This document shows, piece by piece, positions 17,614 to 25,934 of a stretch of DNA of 64,000 nucleotides. Within the stretch, counting starts at the first letter, position 1. Every line of letters begins with the position of its first letter. The translations under genes and the position numbers were made by a program. This stretch comes from Prevotella sp. UBA2444. Its GTDB lineage: Bacteria > Bacteroidota > Bacteroidia > Bacteroidales > Bacteroidaceae. The notes under the pieces are model-generated. The model was given only the letters and a program-made list of their open reading frames with translations. It made no database searches and had not been told where the DNA came from. The DNA lies in the NCBI GenBank assembly GCA_002342665.1, contig DDQK01000001.1, forward strand, positions 25,079 to 89,078. Reading direction: 5' to 3'.

Positions 17614-18054
17614 ATGAATAAAGTAATGCTTATTGGCAACGTAGGGCAGGAGCCCGAGGTTCGCTATGTGGAACAGGGTGTGGCAGTAGCACAAGTGCGC
17701 CTGGCAACGACAGAGCGCGGCTATACCCTCCAGAACGGCACCGTGGTGCCCGACCATACCGACTGGCATACCGTCATCCTTTGGCGCAAACTGGCTGAGG
17801 TGGTCGAAAAATACGTCCATAAGGGCGACAAACTTTACATCGAAGGCCGTATACGCTATCGCACATACGACGACAAGCAGGGGCAGCGCCGCTATGTCAC
17901 CGAGATATGGGCTGACAATATGGAGATGCTCTCGCCTAAGGCTGCCGGCACTCCCGCTGGAGCCAACGAGCCCGCACCTCAGCAACCTGCACCTCAGCAG
18001 TCAGCGCCGCAGACGCAGACGACGACTGCCGACAGTGAAGGTCTGCCCTTCTAA
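17614..18054 (+). CDS. ssb: Single-stranded DNA-binding protein
   Basis: The 146-residue protein begins MNKVMLIGNVGQEPEVRY and carries the OB-fold of SSB (residues 1-110: LATTERG, DWHTVILWRKLAEVVEKYV, YIEGRIRYRTY). A Gln/Pro/Ala-rich linker follows, and the acidic tip EGLPF corresponds to the DDIPF-type tail that recruits replication and repair proteins. It lies 9 bp before gldE, the order seen in other Bacteroidetes. Confidence 0.96.
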   Translation: MNKVMLIGNVGQEPEVRYVEQGVAVAQVRLATTERGYTLQNGTVVPDHTDWHTVILWRKLAEVVEKYVHKGDKLYIEGRIRYRTYDDKQGQRRYVTEIWADNMEMLSPKAAGTPAGANEPAPQQPAPQQSAPQTQTTTADSEGLPF

Positions 18055-18063
18055 TCACTCGTT

Positions 18064-19368
18064 ATGGACTATCTTCAACAAATATTCAGTGAAGTAACTT
18101 TCATGGCTCCCTCCATGGGAGCCATCTTTGCGGCTGTCCTCGCTGCCATACTTCTCGTCCTTTCTGGCTTAGCTTCAGGCTCAGAGATCGCCTTCTTCTC
18201 ATTGACACCCAATGATATCAACGAGCTGGAGGAGAGCAACTCGGAGCGCGACCGCGACATCCTCGCACTTCGTGAGGATTCCGAGCGACTGTTGGCCACG
18301 ATCCTCATCACCAACAACCTGGTGAATGTGACCATCATCATGCTCTGCAACTATTTCATCAGCCATACCGTCAACTTCGGTAATGCCGTCTGGCTCCAGT
18401 TCCTCGTCATCACCGTCCTGCTCACGTTCCTCTTGCTCCTCTTCGGCGAGATCATGCCCAAGGTCTACTGCCGCCAGCACGCCCTCGCCATGTGTCGCAC
18501 ACTCTGTGGCAGCATCCGTTTCCTGCGTAAGCTGTTCTATCCTTTGGAGAACATCCTGCTCCGCTCTGGCATCCTGGCCGAGAAGGTGGTGCAGAAGGAG
18601 AACCACGTGCTCAGTGTAGATGACCTCGAACAGGCACTCGAACTGACTGACGAGGAGGAACTCAAGGGCGAGAAGAACATGCTCGAGGGCATCGTGCGCT
18701 TCGGCGACGAGACGGCCAAGGAGGTCATGACCAGCCGTCAGGACATTATCGACCTCGACTTCCGAAGCCGTTTCCCTGACGTCATCCAGTGTATCGTGGA
18801 GAACAACTACTCCCGCATCCCCGTCTATCAGGACTCTATCGACAATGTGCGCGGCATCCTCTATATCAAGGACCTGCTGCCCCATCTGTCGAAGCCCGCC
18901 AATTTCCGCTGGCAGTCGCTTATCCGTCCGCCCTATTTCGTGCCGGAAACGAAGAAGATCGACGACCTGCTGCGTGAGTTCCAGGAGAACAAGGTTCATA
19001 TCGCCATCGTGGTCGACGAGTTTGGTGGTACCAGCGGTCTCATCACCCTGGAGGATATCCTCGAGGAGATTGTCGGCGAGATCAACGATGAGTATGACGA
19101 GGAGGAGAAGAACTATGTGCGTATCAATGCCAACACCTACGTCTTCGAGGGCAAGACGCTGCTCAGCGATTTCTTCAAGATCCTCGACATCGATGACGAA
19201 ACCTTCGAGGGGGTAGGGGGCGATGCTGACTCGCTCGCAGGCTTGCTGCTCGAGATCAAGGGCGATTTCCCCGAACTTCGTGAGCGCATTGACTATCAGA
19301 ACTTCACCTTCGAGGTCACTGAGCTCGACGAGCACCGCATCTCCAAGATTAAGGTCATCGTACATTAA
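18064..19368 (+). CDS. gldE: GldE-type membrane protein (CNNM domain, CBS pair, CorC/HlyC domain)
   Basis: The 434-residue protein has an N-terminal CNNM/DUF21 membrane domain with three to four hydrophobic helices (residues 15-150; motif SGSEIAFFSL), then two CBS domains (EVMTSRQDIIDLDF; HIAIVVDEFGGTSGLITLEDILEEIVGEI), then a C-terminal transporter-associated domain. The family includes magnesium/cobalt efflux proteins; in Bacteroidetes the ssb-linked copy is annotated GldE after a gliding-motility gene, although Prevotella does not glide. An ion-transport role is more likely here, by inference. Confidence 0.88.
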   Translation: MDYLQQIFSEVTFMAPSMGAIFAAVLAAILLVLSGLASGSEIAFFSLTPNDINELEESNSERDRDILALREDSERLLATILITNNLVNVTIIMLCNYFISHTVNFGNAVWLQFLVITVLLTFLLLLFGEIMPKVYCRQHALAMCRTLCGSIRFLRKLFYPLENILLRSGILAEKVVQKENHVLSVDDLEQALELTDEEELKGEKNMLEGIVRFGDETAKEVMTSRQDIIDLDFRSRFPDVIQCIVENNYSRIPVYQDSIDNVRGILYIKDLLPHLSKPANFRWQSLIRPPYFVPETKKIDDLLREFQENKVHIAIVVDEFGGTSGLITLEDILEEIVGEINDEYDEEEKNYVRINANTYVFEGKTLLSDFFKILDIDDETFEGVGGDADSLAGLLLEIKGDFPELRERIDYQNFTFEVTELDEHRISKIKVIVH

Positions 19369-19411
19369 GCAGTCTGATTCCCTTTTTTTTGATCATCCAT
19401 ATCATTTTCGC

Positions 19412-19870
19412 CTGGTTTATATACACTGCAATATACACTTATACACTAAATCTGATTAATTGTCTAATATTCAGTATATTACCAATTATTTTATATACAC
19501 TACATGTACACTTTATATACACTAAACGTACACCATTTGTTCACCATTCGAAAGATAAGTGTGTTTTCTCGGTAGGAAAGTGGGACTTTGGACGGAGTAA
19601 AGTCCCACTTTGCTCCGTCCAAAGTCGGACTGCTAAAAAGAAGGTTACTTTCGGGCGGCAGGAGCCTCCAAATTTTTCTACGGAACTTAGTTTTAACAAA
19701 TAGGGGCCTCTATTTTTCTGAAAGGAGGCTACTTTTGACGTATAAATAGTCGGTTAGTGTATATTTAGTGTATATAAAGTGTACGTTTAGTGTATGTGTT
19801 TTATGCTTGTAAGTTATTGATAATAAGCCAATTGTTATAATTTAGTGTATAAGTGTATACGTCATTGTAC
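19412..19870. repeat. Non-coding block of nested inverted repeats with 11-bp phased TACACT iterons
   Basis: The 640 bp between gldE and the next gene hold no credible ORF. A 20-bp arm at 19432-19451 is a perfect inverted copy of 19840-19859. Inside it an imperfect arm of about 40 bp at 19494-19534 mirrors 19756-19796, with an 18-bp perfect core. Both pairs centre on about 19645. TACACT starts at 19496, 19507 and 19518 (then TACACC at 19529), and the inverse AGTGTA starts at 19756, 19767, 19778 and 19789: an exact 11-bp step on both sides. Extra pairs 8 bp apart occur at 19434/19442 and 19844/19852. The layout resembles protein-binding iterons or the ends of a small mobile element. Confidence 0.85.
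19579..19631. repeat. Two mutually exclusive hairpins inside the repeat block
   Basis: Stem A pairs AGTGGGACTTT (19579-19589) with 19599-19609. Stem B pairs GACTTTGGACGGAG (19584-19597) with 19613-19626, extendable to 19 bp with an internal mismatch. They share bases, so a transcript could fold one way or the other. Confidence 0.8.
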
Positions 19871-19975
19871 AAAAATTTCTTCTGTTTGAGTGATTTTTAC
19901 CAGGTCAAAACCCTAATGAAACTTATATTTCGTTAATAATTTGCCCAAATGAGCCTACGATTCAGATTTTCTTCT

Positions 19976-19983
19976 TACATTTG
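19976..19983 (+). promoter_or_regulatory. -7 element of the outer-membrane protein gene
   Basis: TACATTTG lies 24 bp before the ATG at 20008. Its own TTG is the spurious upstream start codon of the longer reading frame. Confidence 0.7.
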
Positions 19984-20007
19984 CCAAGTAAATCTATCGA
20001 AACAGAG

Positions 20008-20784
20008 ATGAATCCGAAGAACAGTCGCATATTAAAGAGGTGTTTGCTCATGATAGCCTTGAGTGTTGGCCTCCCCTTCGCTGCTAATGCGCAGGAGAGG
20101 GTGGGGGACTTTCGTCTTGACGGACTGACCATCCAGCCAACTCCCTCGATGATGCCGGATACCGTGCTCTCTGTATCTCCTGACGCGTTTATCGCTCCCC
20201 TTAGCGACGAACAGAGCCCGGCATTGCCACCCCTCACATATCGCGGCACCATCGCCCACTATCCATACTACGGCAGTATCCTCACGGGCTATCCCAACTG
20301 GAACCTCCATCGCGGACTGAATGCCTCGCTCTCAGCCTCCGCCATCTTCGGACTGGGCCACAACTCGGGGAGCGGCTTCGCCAACAGCCTCTCCGTGATG
20401 TATGCTGATACCATCACTTCCCGTCTCTCCTTCGCTGTGGGAGGCTACTACTCCATCCTCAACTTCGGAGGCCGTCAGCTCAACGATGTCGGCCTCTCGG
20501 CCATGCTCGGCTATCGTTTCAACGACCACTGGGAGGCCTCTGCTTTCGTCCAGAAGTCGATCATGGAGCCCACAGTCCCCCCGCAGCTCTACTGGATGAG
20601 CGATGTGGGCGACAAGATCGGTGCTTCCCTCCGCTACAACTTCAATCCCTCCTTCAGCGTCTCCCTCTCCGTCTGGAACGAGCGTCGTCCCCTCGGCCCC
20701 ATCCCCCTCTACGGCCCGGCCTCATCCCATCCGCGACCTGTCGGCTCCGGCGTCGTGAAAGACCTGATGGACCATTATAGATGA
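20008..20784 (+). CDS. Exported protein, probable small outer-membrane beta-barrel; function unknown
   Basis: From ATG 20008 the 258-residue product opens with a signal peptide (hydrophobic run about residues 12-25, ending AANAQ). The C-terminal two thirds alternate polar and hydrophobic residues in strands rich in Gly, Ser and aromatics (SASAIFGLGHNSGSGF, LSFAVGGYYSILNFGG, GLSAMLGYRFNDHWEASAFV), the look of an outer-membrane barrel of eight or so strands. I do not recognise the family. It is a single gene placed just after the repeat block, before fic. Confidence 0.75.
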   Translation: MNPKNSRILKRCLLMIALSVGLPFAANAQERVGDFRLDGLTIQPTPSMMPDTVLSVSPDAFIAPLSDEQSPALPPLTYRGTIAHYPYYGSILTGYPNWNLHRGLNASLSASAIFGLGHNSGSGFANSLSVMYADTITSRLSFAVGGYYSILNFGGRQLNDVGLSAMLGYRFNDHWEASAFVQKSIMEPTVPPQLYWMSDVGDKIGASLRYNFNPSFSVSLSVWNERRPLGPIPLYGPASSHPRPVGSGVVKDLMDHYR

Positions 20785-20849
20785 CACCTCACCACGACCA
20801 TATCGTACTTTTTTGTTGTTACATCAATATTAAATAAGAAGTTGAATAG

Positions 20850-21881
20850 GTGAAAGAAGGATTGAAAAAGTTGCTGCTTGACACCCTCGCTGAATATCAG
20901 TCATTGGGAATCGCAGAACAGATAGATTACAAGAAATTCTATCTGTATTCCCTTATTACCCATTCTACAGCCATTGAGGGCAGTACAGTCACGGAGATTG
21001 AGAACCAATTGCTGTTTGACGAAGGTATCACCGCAAAGGGACGTAGCCTGCAAGAGCAGATGATGAACCTCGACCTGAAAGCGGCCTACGAGCAATCTAT
21101 GCGATGGGCACATCAGCACATGGATTTTTCTGTGCAGATGCTCAAAAACCTTTCAGCCCTTGTCATGAAGAATACAGGAGCCTCCTATAACACCGCCCAA
21201 GGTTCTTTCGATGCTTCAAAAGGCGACCTGCGTTTGGTAGGTGTAACGGCTGGTATTGGCGGGCGTTCATACATGAATTACCTGAAAGTGCCGGCCAAGT
21301 TGGAAGAGTTCTGTAAGCAACTGAACCAGCGGAGGGGCGAACTGTCAAACCTTGATGACATTGTGGCTAAATACCTGATGAGTTTTGACGCTCACTATCA
21401 GTTGGTGACAATCCATCCTTGGGTAGATGGCAATGGGCGCATGTCTCGCCTCGTCATGAACCACCTGCAATACGAGTTCGGATTGGTGCCAGTAAAAATC
21501 GTCAAGGAGGATAAGGCCGAATATATCCAGGCCTTGGTTGACTCTAGGGAACAGGATTCGCTCGAGCCCTTCCGCGAGTTTATGATGGAAGAACACATCC
21601 GGAACATCAGCAAGGAGATTGTGGCCTACAAGAAATCACAAGAGGATGACCCGATAAAGCCATTCTCTGACCCGATAAAACAATTCTCTGACCCGATAAA
21701 AGAGCGAATCTATCAAGCCGTTTTACAGGACGGAACCCTCAACTATGCAGAATACGCTGCCATCGTAGGCACTTCAGAAGCGACAGTAAAACGCCGCCTT
21801 GGAGAATTGAAAAAAGAGGGCGCTATCATTCGTGTTGGAAGCAATAAGACTGGACACTGGGAAATTAACAAAGAAAAATGA
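20850..21881 (+). CDS. Fic-domain AMP-transferase with N-terminal inhibitory motif and C-terminal winged helix
   Basis: The GTG at 20850 is the start. The Fic core is HPWVDGNGRMSR at residues 189-200 (consensus HPFxDGNGR), with the catalytic His present. The inhibitory motif (S/T)xxxE(G/N) is S39-TAI-E43-G44, before the Fic core, making this a class II, self-inhibited Fic. The C-terminal 60 residues form a winged-helix DNA-binding domain (VGTSEATVKRRLGELKKEGAI). The linker holds a 7-residue repeat, DPIKPFS-DPIKQFS-DPIK. Such proteins modify a partner with AMP and may regulate their own locus. The stop overlaps the start of a 53-codon ORF. Confidence 0.9.
   Translation: MKEGLKKLLLDTLAEYQSLGIAEQIDYKKFYLYSLITHSTAIEGSTVTEIENQLLFDEGITAKGRSLQEQMMNLDLKAAYEQSMRWAHQHMDFSVQMLKNLSALVMKNTGASYNTAQGSFDASKGDLRLVGVTAGIGGRSYMNYLKVPAKLEEFCKQLNQRRGELSNLDDIVAKYLMSFDAHYQLVTIHPWVDGNGRMSRLVMNHLQYEFGLVPVKIVKEDKAEYIQALVDSREQDSLEPFREFMMEEHIRNISKEIVAYKKSQEDDPIKPFSDPIKQFSDPIKERIYQAVLQDGTLNYAEYAAIVGTSEATVKRRLGELKKEGAIIRVGSNKTGHWEINKEK
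21648..21700 (+). repeat. 21-bp tandem repeat inside the fic linker
   Basis: GACCCGATAAA recurs at 21648, 21669 and 21690 with an exact 21-bp period, in frame, encoding DPIK(P/Q)FS units between the Fic domain and the winged helix. Slippage would change the linker length without breaking the frame. Confidence 0.9.
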
Positions 21882-22039
21882 CCGCAAGACTTTATGAAAA
21901 AAGAAGAAATACTGAAGTCGCTAATTTCTGTGGCGGTGTCAGGGTGTCATTCAGGAGGAAAAATGTTGGTATAGGACAGACTGTCCCTGAAGGTGTTAGT
22001 CAGGGTGATACTCAAAATGATACTCTGCCACCATCATAA
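21878..22039 (+). CDS. 53-residue ORF coupled to fic, possible small partner or remnant
   Basis: An ATG overlaps the fic stop as ATGA, and the frame stays open for 53 codons to TAA at 22037-22039. The product starts MTARLYEKRRNTEV and ends SQGDTQNDTLPPS. I know no match. The 4-bp overlap is the same coupling seen for several real gene pairs in this window, so it could be a short partner protein. Equally it may be the last part of a decayed gene. A strong hairpin follows at 22073. Confidence 0.45.
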   Translation: MTARLYEKRRNTEVANFCGGVRVSFRRKNVGIGQTVPEGVSQGDTQNDTLPPS

Positions 22040-22072
22040 ATTTTATGATTAGTATGGTAATAAAACTTATCC

Positions 22073-22109
22073 AAGAGTGGTTGTTCGGTTTTTCCGAACA
22101 ACCACTCTT
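22073..22109 (+). terminator. Strong hairpin after the fic unit
   Basis: AAGAGTGGTTGTTCGG (22073-22088) pairs perfectly over 16 bp with 22094-22109 around a 5-nt loop. No T run follows, so it may act as an RNA-stabilising hairpin or a two-way terminator. Confidence 0.7.
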
Positions 22110-22237
22110 GATGCATTTAAACTTATAAGAAATACTTATAAGTTCGTTAAGAGGGTAAGCGTAAGGTGCAGTACGAGACAGAGCATTACTGGGAATAAAA
22201 TCACGATTCCACAAGCCTTGTGGGCGGAAATCGCTTG

Positions 22238-22269
22238 GTGGCAAAGATAAATGTGAGTATCTTTGCCAC
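22238..22269. promoter_or_regulatory. Palindromic pair of back-to-back -7 elements
   Basis: GTGGCAAAGATA (22238-22249) and TATCTTTGCCAC (22258-22269) are perfect inverted copies 8 bp apart. Each contains TATCTTTG, one per strand. The plus copy (22258-22265) serves the gene at 22290; the minus copy would direct an RNA toward the fic unit. Confidence 0.65.
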
Positions 22270-22289
22270 TGTTTTTAATTGTTGAGGCT

Positions 22290-22751
22290 ATGACAGAACT
22301 AGAGTACATTTTGAAGCAGGTGAAATTCTTCCATTACAAAGGATGGGAGACGGGGGAATTAAGAAAGTGTGTGGATATGTTGCCAAAGCTATCCAGGGAG
22401 GAACTGCTGGCACTGTATCGGAGCAGATGGGTATCTGAGGGTGATCCTATTAAGGAGAATATATTCAATAATCTCTTTAAAGATAAGGTAGGGAAAAGAG
22501 AGCAACGTATAAAGACGGAGGACACGGATGCCCTCATCCTGGAGTTCAAGGACAAGAAGGGGGGCAATGTGTCTCTGGCACGAAAAGAACTGCGTGATCG
22601 CTATAAGGCAGGGAAGGACAAACAGAAAATCTCTGCTGCTTTTAATTCTTCGACGAAGAGTGACCAACAGTGGCTGAAGTGGCAGATTCGCAAAGAACAA
22701 TATGGGTACTCTGGACTCACTGGAAAATCACCAACTCGCGTGGCAGGGTGA
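22290..22751 (+). CDS. Conserved protein of unknown function
   Basis: The ATG at 22290 is chosen because the longer frame starts at a TTG inside the -7 element. The 153-residue product is charged and helical (MTELEYILKQVKFFHYKGW, then LSREELLALYRSRW), with no signal peptide or membrane helix. I do not recognise it. Its last 35 bp overlap the end of the converging gene downstream of ftsZ, an unusual arrangement that suggests one of the two gene ends has been extended or the gene arrived later. Confidence 0.65.
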   Translation: MTELEYILKQVKFFHYKGWETGELRKCVDMLPKLSREELLALYRSRWVSEGDPIKENIFNNLFKDKVGKREQRIKTEDTDALILEFKDKKGGNVSLARKELRDRYKAGKDKQKISAAFNSSTKSDQQWLKWQIRKEQYGYSGLTGKSPTRVAG

Positions 22752-23301
22752 TGACCTTGAGGCGTTCGTACCAGATGCGGGAGGAGCCGACGATGCGCTT
22801 CTGGGTGTGGCCACTGATGATGTAATAGTTGGCTGTGTATTCGTCCATCATGCTTAGGAACACCTTCTTGATACGCGAACATTTCTCATTAATAGCATTG
22901 TCGAGGGGATTGACCAGGTGGTCGACACCCTCGATGATGCGCTCCTTGTCCATCAGCTTGGCGGTGGAGAGATAATAGCGGGTCAGTTCTTCGCGATAGT
23001 CGGCGAGGTGCTTGAACTCGATACCTTCGGGGTGGGCGAGGAACAGCAGGTAGACAGCCTTGTGGACTGGCTGCAGTTCTATCTCCTGATTGTCGTAATC
23101 CATGAGGAAGAAACGGTAGTCCTTTGTGATCAGCAGTCGGCTTAGCTTTGCCCGGGCAGCTTCGATGCGGAGCTCTTCGAGCAAGGGTGTGCCAATAGCC
23201 CGCAGCAGGAGGTCATTCCTGTCCGCTGCCTGCAGATGGCGAGCCAGACGGCTCAGCTGCTCGGCTATTTCCTCGTGAGAAAACAGTGAAAGGTCTGTCA
23301 T
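22717..23301 (-). CDS. Conserved protein of unknown function, co-translated with ftsZ
   Basis: The ATG at 23301 overlaps the ftsZ stop as ATGA, which decides the start (194 residues) over the longer frame. The protein is soluble and mostly helical, with a stretch HKAVYLLFLAHPEGIEFKHL and a Tyr-rich part RYYLST. It resembles no family I can name. Coupling to ftsZ suggests it is made at a fixed ratio to FtsZ, but a division role is inference. Confidence 0.75.
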   Translation of the reverse strand: MTDLSLFSHEEIAEQLSRLARHLQAADRNDLLLRAIGTPLLEELRIEAARAKLSRLLITKDYRFFLMDYDNQEIELQPVHKAVYLLFLAHPEGIEFKHLADYREELTRYYLSTAKLMDKERIIEGVDHLVNPLDNAINEKCSRIKKVFLSMMDEYTANYYIISGHTQKRIVGSSRIWYERLKVITLPRELVIFQ

Positions 23302-24593
23302 TCGGTTACGTCGCTCATCAGGTTGTTTAACCAATGTTTCCACTTGTCGATGATTGTAGGCTGGCGTTTGGCCTCTTCGACGCTGTTCTCTTCCTCAGAT
23401 GTCTCTTCTTCAGGAGTGTTCGCGTCCTCTGTGGGAGTTGCTACTTCCACGGCAGGCTCTGGATCAGGGGTGGGCTCCACCTCAAAGGGAATCTCCAGGG
23501 CGAGTGCCTCCTTCAGCGTCGGCTTCTTTGTCTTGCCTGGCTTATAGAGTATCGGGATGAGGTCTTCGTAGAAATCGTCGTCACTGCGATGGACCTCCTT
23601 CTGCACCTCGCTACGCAGTTCGTCCTCAAGGCCTGTGGCCAGGATGGTGACCTTCGCATCCTCGCCGAGAGAGTCGTCGGTGGCCGTTCCCCAGATAACG
23701 TCGATATTAGGATCGAGCTGGGCAAAGAAGTCATCGATCTCCTGCAGTTCCCTGACGAAGATAGGATGCTCATCGCTGGCATAGATATTAAATAGGATGC
23801 GCTTGGCGCGTCCGATATCGTTGCCATAGAGGAGGGGAGAGTCGAGAGCATCGAGGATGGCCTTTTCTACGCGATGATCTCCACTGGCACGTCCCATAGC
23901 CATGATGGCTCCTCCACCGTTCTTCATCGTGGTCTCCACATCGCGGAAGTCGCTCTTGATGCCTCCGTCGCTGGGCAGGGTGATGAGTTCGGAGATACCC
24001 TTGACAGCATCCATCAGGATATTGTCGGCTCTAAGAAAGGCCTCCTTGACGGAAAGTTCGGAGTCGGCATAGACATCGCAGAGGCGCTCGTTGTTGACAA
24101 TGAGCAGGGCATCGACATTCTTCCGCAACTCGTCGACACCCTTGAGGGCCTTGATGATCTTGCGTTTCTTTTCGAAGTAGAAAGGAATGGTGACCACACC
24201 TACCGTCAGCAGTCCCATCTCTTTGGCTAAGCCAGCCACTACGGGAGCAGCTCCTGTGCCTGTACCACCACCCATGCCAGCGGTGACAAACACCATCTTG
24301 GTGCCGTCGGAGAGTAGTTGCCTGAGGCTGTCGATGCTGTCCTCGGCTTCTTCTTTGCCCACTTCAGGGTTTCCACCTGCTCCGAGGCCTGCACCTAACT
24401 GGATCTTGGCTGGTACAGGAGAGCGCGACAGCGACTGACTGTCGGTATTGCAGACGGCATAGGTGACGCCGCCTATCTGGTCATTAAACATGTTTCGGAC
24501 GGCGTTGCACCCTCCTCCTCCGACACCAATCACCTTGATGATGCCTTGCATTTTGTCCTCTACGGGACCGAAATCGATGATATCCTCTGGCAT
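23298..24593 (-). CDS. ftsZ: Cell division protein FtsZ
   Basis: The 431-residue protein has the tubulin/FtsZ signature: [12 protein letters not shown] near residue 32 and the GTP-binding [13 protein letters not shown] near residue 107, then the T7-loop region [13 protein letters not shown]. It polymerises with GTP into the division ring. A long acidic, Thr/Glu-rich linker follows. The extreme C-terminus ([18 protein letters not shown]) differs from the DIPxFLR-type peptide of proteobacteria but still has a short amphipathic end for partner binding. Start 24593 is used because the upstream TTG is in the promoter. No division genes lie upstream; it has its own promoter. Confidence 0.97.
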   Translation of the reverse strand: MPEDIIDFGPVEDKMQGIIKVIGVGGGGCNAVRNMFNDQIGGVTYAVCNTDSQSLSRSPVPAKIQLGAGLGAGGNPEVGKEEAEDSIDSLRQLLSDGTKMVFVTAGMGGGTGTGAAPVVAGLAKEMGLLTVGVVTIPFYFEKKRKIIKALKGVDELRKNVDALLIVNNERLCDVYADSELSVKEAFLRADNILMDAVKGISELITLPSDGGIKSDFRDVETTMKNGGGAIMAMGRASGDHRVEKAILDALDSPLLYGNDIGRAKRILFNIYASDEHPIFVRELQEIDDFFAQLDPNIDVIWGTATDDSLGEDAKVTILATGLEDELRSEVQKEVHRSDDDFYEDLIPILYKPGKTKKPTLKEALALEIPFEVEPTPDPEPAVEVATPTEDANTPEEETSEEENSVEEAKRQPTIIDKWKHWLNNLMSDVTE

Positions 24594-24611
24594 AGTTGCG
24601 TAATTTGCTTG

Positions 24612-24619
24612 CAAAGTTA
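24612..24619 (-). promoter_or_regulatory. -7 element of ftsZ
   Basis: TAACTTTG on the minus strand, followed by CA, lies 18 bp before the ATG. The first codon of the longer reading frame is part of this element. Confidence 0.7.
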
Positions 24620-24672
24620 CGAATTATTTTTTATACAGCCAACTGTTCACAAGGCTTGCGAGGATGAAGGTA

Positions 24673-24713
24673 AGAAAAAATCGGCACCAACTCCGACGGG
24701 AGAGGGTGCCGAT
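24673..24713 (-). terminator. Terminator of pheS
   Basis: Read on the minus strand, ATCGGCACC (24713-24705) pairs with GGTGCCGAT (24688-24680), followed by a T-rich run. Confidence 0.9.
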
Positions 24714-24740
24714 GTATAGGGAATGACGACGGGGATCGCC

Positions 24741-25799
24741 TTAGCTGGCAGATTCGAACTCCTCGAGGAAACGGGTGTCGTTCTCGGAGAACATGCGGAG
24801 GTCGGAAACGCGATACTTCAGGTTGGTGATGCGCTCCACGCCCATGCCGAAGGCATAGCCGCTGTACTCCTTTGAATCGATACCGCAGAGCTCGAGCACG
24901 TTGGGATCGACCATGCCGCAGCCAAGAATCTCCACCCAACCAGTATGCTTGCAGAATCCGCAGCCTTCGCCGCCACAGATGAAGCACGAGATGTCCATCT
25001 CTGCCGAGGGCTCCGTGAAGGGGAAGTAGCTGGGGCGCAGGCGAATCTTGGTGTCAGCGCCAAACATCTCACGGGCAAAGGAAAGGAGCACCTGCTTGAG
25101 GTCGGTGAACGATACGTTCTTGTCGATGTAGAGACCCTCCACCTGATGGAAGAAGCAGTGAGCACGGGCTGTGATGGCCTCGTTGCGATAGACGCGACCC
25201 GGACAGATGACGCGGATGGGAGCCGTCAGCTTGCCGTCCTCGGTATGCATCTGCTCCATCACTCGGGCCTGAACGGAAGAGGTGTGGGAGCGGAGCAGGA
25301 TGTTCTTAGTGACATCGTTGGGATGCTGGCTGACGAAGAAAGTGTCCTGCATGTCACGGGCTGGATGGTCGGCAGCGAAGTTCATCTTGGTGAAGATGTG
25401 GTTGTCGTCTTCCACCTCAGGTCCGTCGGCCAGTACGAATCCCATGCGAGAAAAGATGTCGATGATCTCGTTGGTGACGATGGTCAGCGGGTGGCGCGTA
25501 CCAAGCTGGATGGGGTAGGGAGTGCGTGTCAGGTCGATGGCCTCGTCGGAAGTCTCCTGTGAGTCGCACTCTTCACGCAGCTGGTTGATGCGCTCGGTGG
25601 CCAGTGTCTTGAGTTCATTGATCTTCATGCCGACGGTCTTCTTCTGGTCGGCAGCTACGTTACGGAAGTCGTTCATCAGGGCAGTGATCTCACCTTTCTT
25701 GCTGAGATATTTCAGTCGGAGCTGCTCTACCTCCTCTGCGTTCTTGGCGCTTAAATCCTGTACTTCTTTCAGGAGTTCGTCTATCTTATCAAGTATCAT
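24741..25799 (-). CDS. pheS: Phenylalanine-tRNA ligase alpha subunit
   Basis: The 352-residue protein starts MILDKIDELLKE, has an N-terminal coiled coil that contacts tRNA, then the class II synthetase core: motif 2 region CPGRVYRNEAITARAHCFFHQVEGLYID and the C-terminal GMGVERI motif 3. It charges tRNA-Phe with the beta subunit, whose gene is not here. The start at 25799 avoids an upstream TTG inside the promoter. It is a single-gene unit with its own terminator. Confidence 0.97.
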   Translation of the reverse strand: MILDKIDELLKEVQDLSAKNAEEVEQLRLKYLSKKGEITALMNDFRNVAADQKKTVGMKINELKTLATERINQLREECDSQETSDEAIDLTRTPYPIQLGTRHPLTIVTNEIIDIFSRMGFVLADGPEVEDDNHIFTKMNFAADHPARDMQDTFFVSQHPNDVTKNILLRSHTSSVQARVMEQMHTEDGKLTAPIRVICPGRVYRNEAITARAHCFFHQVEGLYIDKNVSFTDLKQVLLSFAREMFGADTKIRLRPSYFPFTEPSAEMDISCFICGGEGCGFCKHTGWVEILGCGMVDPNVLELCGIDSKEYSGYAFGMGVERITNLKYRVSDLRMFSENDTRFLEEFESAS

Positions 25800-25827
25800 A
25801 TCAGTGTTAAAATTGCAATTTTGCGTG

Positions 25828-25886
25828 CAAAGGTACAAAAAAAAAGAGAATAAAGAATGAAGAATGAAGAATTATTTGTAACTTTG
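25828..25886. promoter_or_regulatory. Divergent promoters of pheS (minus) and the DUF4348 gene (plus)
   Basis: TACCTTTG lies on the minus strand at 25828-25835 and TAACTTTG on the plus strand at 25879-25886. Short GAATGAA repeats lie between them. Confidence 0.75.
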
Positions 25887-25934
25887 CCGAAATTTTGAGA
25901 GAAATTAGAGATTGACAGGTTACTACTTACGTAG

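Noticed and set aside
18199..19365. 388-codon open frame on the minus strand opposite gldE
   Set aside because: The plus strand carries clear CNNM and CBS motifs; this is a shadow with a low-complexity Asp/Glu/Leu product.
21648..21700. CRISPR-like repeat
   Set aside because: The 21-bp repeats are in frame, contiguous and coding; there are no spacers.
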